Positions 8,370 through 9,683 of a stretch of DNA of 9,683 nt are shown here, piece by piece. Positions within the stretch are counted from its first letter, which is position 1, and each line of letters opens with the position of its first letter. The notes beneath the pieces are model-generated. The model was not told the DNA's origin, did no database searches, and was given only the letters and a program-made list of their open reading frames with translations. Source of the DNA: Pseudomonadota bacterium (lineage in GTDB: Bacteria > Pseudomonadota > Alphaproteobacteria > Rhizobiales > Rhizobiaceae); the NCBI GenBank assembly GCA_023433855.1, contig JAEYTV010000633.1, forward strand, positions 1 through 9,683, in the 5' to 3' direction. The position numbers and the translations under genes were made by a program.

Positions 8370-8406
8370 TGGGTGGAAATCCACCCAACGATTCCATCGT
8401 TTGTTT
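8370..8406 (+). terminator. Possible hairpin terminator after dctD (alternative reading of the same bases)
   Basis: Eleven bases after the dctD stop, TGGGTGG (8370-8376) can pair with CCACCCA (8381-8387) around a four-base loop. A second small hairpin follows immediately: AACGAT (8387-8392) with ATCGTT (8396-8401) around TCC. A short T-rich tail TTTGTTT (8400-8406) comes next. This could attenuate or end dctBD transcription. It overlaps the proposed operator, and both roles may hold. The tail is weak for an intrinsic terminator, so confidence is low. Confidence 0.3.
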
Positions 8407-8419
8407 CCGAATCCACCCA
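8370..8419 (+). promoter_or_regulatory. Tandem palindromic sites, probable DctD-like binding region upstream of tctC
   Basis: Site 1 (8370-8387) is a perfect 18-base palindrome, TGGGTGGAAATCCACCCA. Its right 10 bases, AATCCACCCA (8378-8387), recur exactly at 8410-8419. The shift is 32 bases, close to three DNA turns, so both sites would face the same side. Site 2 (8402-8419) has a degenerate left half. Tandem inverted repeats bound by DctD upstream of dctA are established in rhizobia, and the placement between a DctD-like regulator gene and its likely target fits. The binding protein is inferred. The first palindrome could also form a transcript hairpin. Confidence 0.55.
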
Positions 8420-8556
8420 TTGCGAAGCTTGATCCGAGCGAATTCGATGCTTCGGATGCCGGGCCGCGATTGCGTGTATTTCCCCGATCCCCGCAAATGT
8501 CAGCGAGCTGGCGCTGGAGGAGACTGGTGCGCCGGCCATGCCAAATGTTTCATCCT

Positions 8557-8562
8557 GGAGGA
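8557..8562 (+). promoter_or_regulatory. Ribosome binding site that sets the tctC start
   Basis: GGAGGA lies four bases before the ATG at 8567. The same frame is open back to an ATG at 8369, but that codon overlaps the palindrome, and the 66 extra residues would bury the signal peptide. The site at 8557 decides for 8567. Confidence 0.8.
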
Positions 8563-8566
8563 TCCG

Positions 8567-9550
8567 ATGAAAATCATGAACGCCGTCATGGGCGCTACCG
8601 TTCTTGCGGCAACGGCATTGTTTTCCGTTGCAGCCGGCGCCCAAGGTTATCCCGAACGACAGATCACCATGGTGGTGCCCTTTTCGGCAGGCGGCCCGAC
8701 CGATACGGTCGCCCGCCTCGTCGCCGAGGCCATGTCGAAGGATCTCGGCCAGCAGATCATCGTGGAAAATGTCGGCGGCGCCGGCGGCACGCTTGGCGCA
8801 GCCCGTGTGGCCAATGCCGAAGCCGACGGTTACACCGTGCTGCTGCACCACATCGGCATGGCAACCAGCGACACTCTCTACCGCAAGCTTCCCTACGAGA
8901 CCCTCAACGCTTTCGAATATGTTGGTCTGGTCACGGACGTGCCCATGACGCTGCTCGCTCGCAAGGACATGGAGGCAACCGACCTGAAGGGCCTCATTGA
9001 ATATGCCAAGAGCAACAGTGACAAGGTCACGGTTGCCAATGCCGGTATCGGCGCGGCCTCGCACCTTTGCGGCATGCTGTTCATGAGTGCGATCGAGACG
9101 CCGCTGGTTACCGTTCCTTACAAGGGCACGGGTCCTGCCATGACCGACCTCCTCGGCGGCCAGGTCGACATCATGTGCGACCAGACGACCAACACGACCA
9201 AGCAGATCCAGGGAGGCACGGTGAAGGCCTACGCCGTCACCTCGCCTGAGCGGCTGGAAGTTCTCAAGGATCTGCCAACCGTGAAGGAGGCCGGCCTGCC
9301 GCAGATGGAAGTCGGTATCTGGCACGGCGTCTACGCGCCCAAGGGGACGCCCAAGGAAGCGATCGACAAACTGAGCAAGGCGCTTCAGGTTGCGTTGAAG
9401 GATCCGAGTGTCGCGGCTCGTTTCGCCGAACTTGGCACCGAGCCTTCCCCGGAGAACGACGCAACGCCTGAGGCCCTCAAGGCCAAGCTTGAAAGCGAGA
9501 TCGCCCGGTGGAAGCCCGTCATCGAGGCCGCCGGTCAGTACGCTGACTAA
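8567..9550 (+). CDS. tctC: TctC/Bug-family tripartite tricarboxylate transporter periplasmic receptor
   Basis: The 327-residue product begins with a signal peptide: basic start, hydrophobic core MGATVLAATALFSVAAGA, and probable cleavage after Ala25 in AGA|QG. The mature part has the Bug fold signatures PFSAGGPTD (38-46), NVGGAGGTLGA (68-78), VPYKGTGPAM (183-192), LLGGQVDIM (195-203) and LPTVKEAGLP (236-245). Family length is about 320-330, so it appears complete. Such receptors bind carboxylates in the periplasm and deliver them to a TctA/TctB membrane pair. Two mature-region cysteines, Cys168 (SHLCG) and Cys204 (MCDQTTNT), could form a disulfide. The gene lies about 200 bases after a DctB/DctD-type system, which probably controls it. 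The membrane components should lie to the right. Substrate identity cannot be read from sequence; citrate, other tricarboxylates, C4 acids or aromatic acids are all possible. Confidence 0.92.
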   Translation: MKIMNAVMGATVLAATALFSVAAGAQGYPERQITMVVPFSAGGPTDTVARLVAEAMSKDLGQQIIVENVGGAGGTLGAARVANAEADGYTVLLHHIGMATSDTLYRKLPYETLNAFEYVGLVTDVPMTLLARKDMEATDLKGLIEYAKSNSDKVTVANAGIGAASHLCGMLFMSAIETPLVTVPYKGTGPAMTDLLGGQVDIMCDQTTNTTKQIQGGTVKAYAVTSPERLEVLKDLPTVKEAGLPQMEVGIWHGVYAPKGTPKEAIDKLSKALQVALKDPSVAARFAELGTEPSPENDATPEALKAKLESEIARWKPVIEAAGQYAD

Positions 9551-9560
9551 GTTGCGGGAC

Positions 9561-9593
9561 CCCATACCTTCTCCTGTCCGGGGCGGGTATGGG
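9561..9593 (+). repeat. Intergenic hairpin after tctC
   Basis: CCCATACC (9561-9568) is the exact reverse complement of GGTATGGG (9586-9593), with a 17-base loop, starting ten bases after the tctC stop. No T-run follows, so it is a poor intrinsic terminator. In transporter operons where the receptor is made in excess, such hairpins often protect the upstream transcript or reduce read-through. That role is an inference. Confidence 0.5.
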
Positions 9594-9625
9594 CTCCACT
9601 CATCGTCGGCGGCCGGGAGGTCGCC

Positions 9626-9683
9626 GTGGCGGCTCGTCGCTTCCGCTCGCGGAAGATCAGCGAGCGCGGGATGGTGAGCATAT
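9626..9683 (+). CDS. Probable start of the next gene, possibly tctB (cut by the right edge)
   Basis: A GTG at 9626 follows GGGAGG (9615-9620) at five bases and opens a frame with no stop to the window end. Nineteen codons are visible, with G or C at most third positions. The peptide is basic (MAARRFRSRKISERGMVSI). An ATG at 9671 in the same frame is an alternative start. In TTT operons the receptor gene is usually followed by tctB, a small four-helix membrane protein, so that is the best guess, but no TctB-specific residue is visible yet. Confidence 0.4.
   Translation, partial: MAARRFRSRKISERGMVSI

Noticed and set aside
8369..8566. Upstream ATG at 8369 as the tctC start
   Set aside because: It has no ribosome binding site, overlaps the palindrome, and adds 66 residues without family similarity ahead of a proper signal peptide and GGAGGA at 8557.
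6920..9565. Very long open frame (881 codons) on the minus strand opposite dctD and tctC
   Set aside because: It mirrors two convincing genes on the plus strand and has no recognisable domain. High G/C at third positions commonly leaves such antisense frames open.
9551..9625. Intrinsic terminator ending the tctC operon
   Set aside because: The hairpin has a long loop and no following T-run, and a plausible gene start with a ribosome site comes just after it.
1..9683. Mobile element, CRISPR, tRNA or anti-phage defence locus
   Set aside because: No transposase, integrase, direct-repeat array, cloverleaf-like segment or nuclease/effector gene was seen. All genes are metabolic, envelope or regulatory.

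Overview
The window looks like chromosome or large-replicon DNA from a high-GC alphaproteobacterium, most likely of the order Hyphomicrobiales (Rhizobium/Sinorhizobium-like). The reasons are strong G/C preference at third codon positions, DctB/DctD-type regulators, a periplasmic tripartite tricarboxylate (TTT) receptor of the Bug/TctC family, and a DUF4126 membrane protein coupled to a flavoprotein disulfide reductase. The genus is inferred. I see no rRNA, tRNA, CRISPR array, insertion sequence or phage gene.

Left half (1-4950, all minus strand). Reading in the direction of transcription from 4950 down: a small DUF4126 membrane protein; an FAD/NAD disulfide oxidoreductase whose start overlaps the previous stop (ATGA); a 102-base gap; a 655-residue AsnB-type glutamine-dependent amidotransferase; and, again through an ATGA overlap, a Wzx-like polysaccharide flippase that runs off the left edge. 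The flippase has no stop inside the window but is clearly coding over 345 residues. The AsnB-flippase pair suggests the edge of a surface-polysaccharide cluster lying further left. The DUF4126-oxidoreductase pair looks like a separate redox or envelope module.

A 218-base divergent region (4951-5168) separates this from the right half (plus strand). There a sensor kinase of the DctB family starts at a TTG codon behind a strong Shine-Dalgarno sequence. It overlaps its response regulator, a DctD-family AAA+ protein, by GTGA. After about 200 noncoding bases comes a TctC/Bug solute-binding protein with a signal peptide. A hairpin and the probable first codons of another gene (possibly tctB) follow at the right edge.

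Working model: the DctB-like kinase senses an organic acid in the periplasm and phosphorylates the DctD-like regulator, which controls the downstream TTT-type carboxylate transporter. Two sequence details support and complicate this. Between dctD and tctC there is an 18-base perfect palindrome whose right half recurs exactly 32 bases (three helical turns) downstream, the layout expected of tandem activator sites. However, the regulator carries GAFPGA instead of the near-invariant sigma54-contact motif GAFTGA, and I could find no convincing -24/-12 promoter before tctC. The regulator may therefore not act through sigma54. This is the most interesting feature of an otherwise fairly ordinary window.
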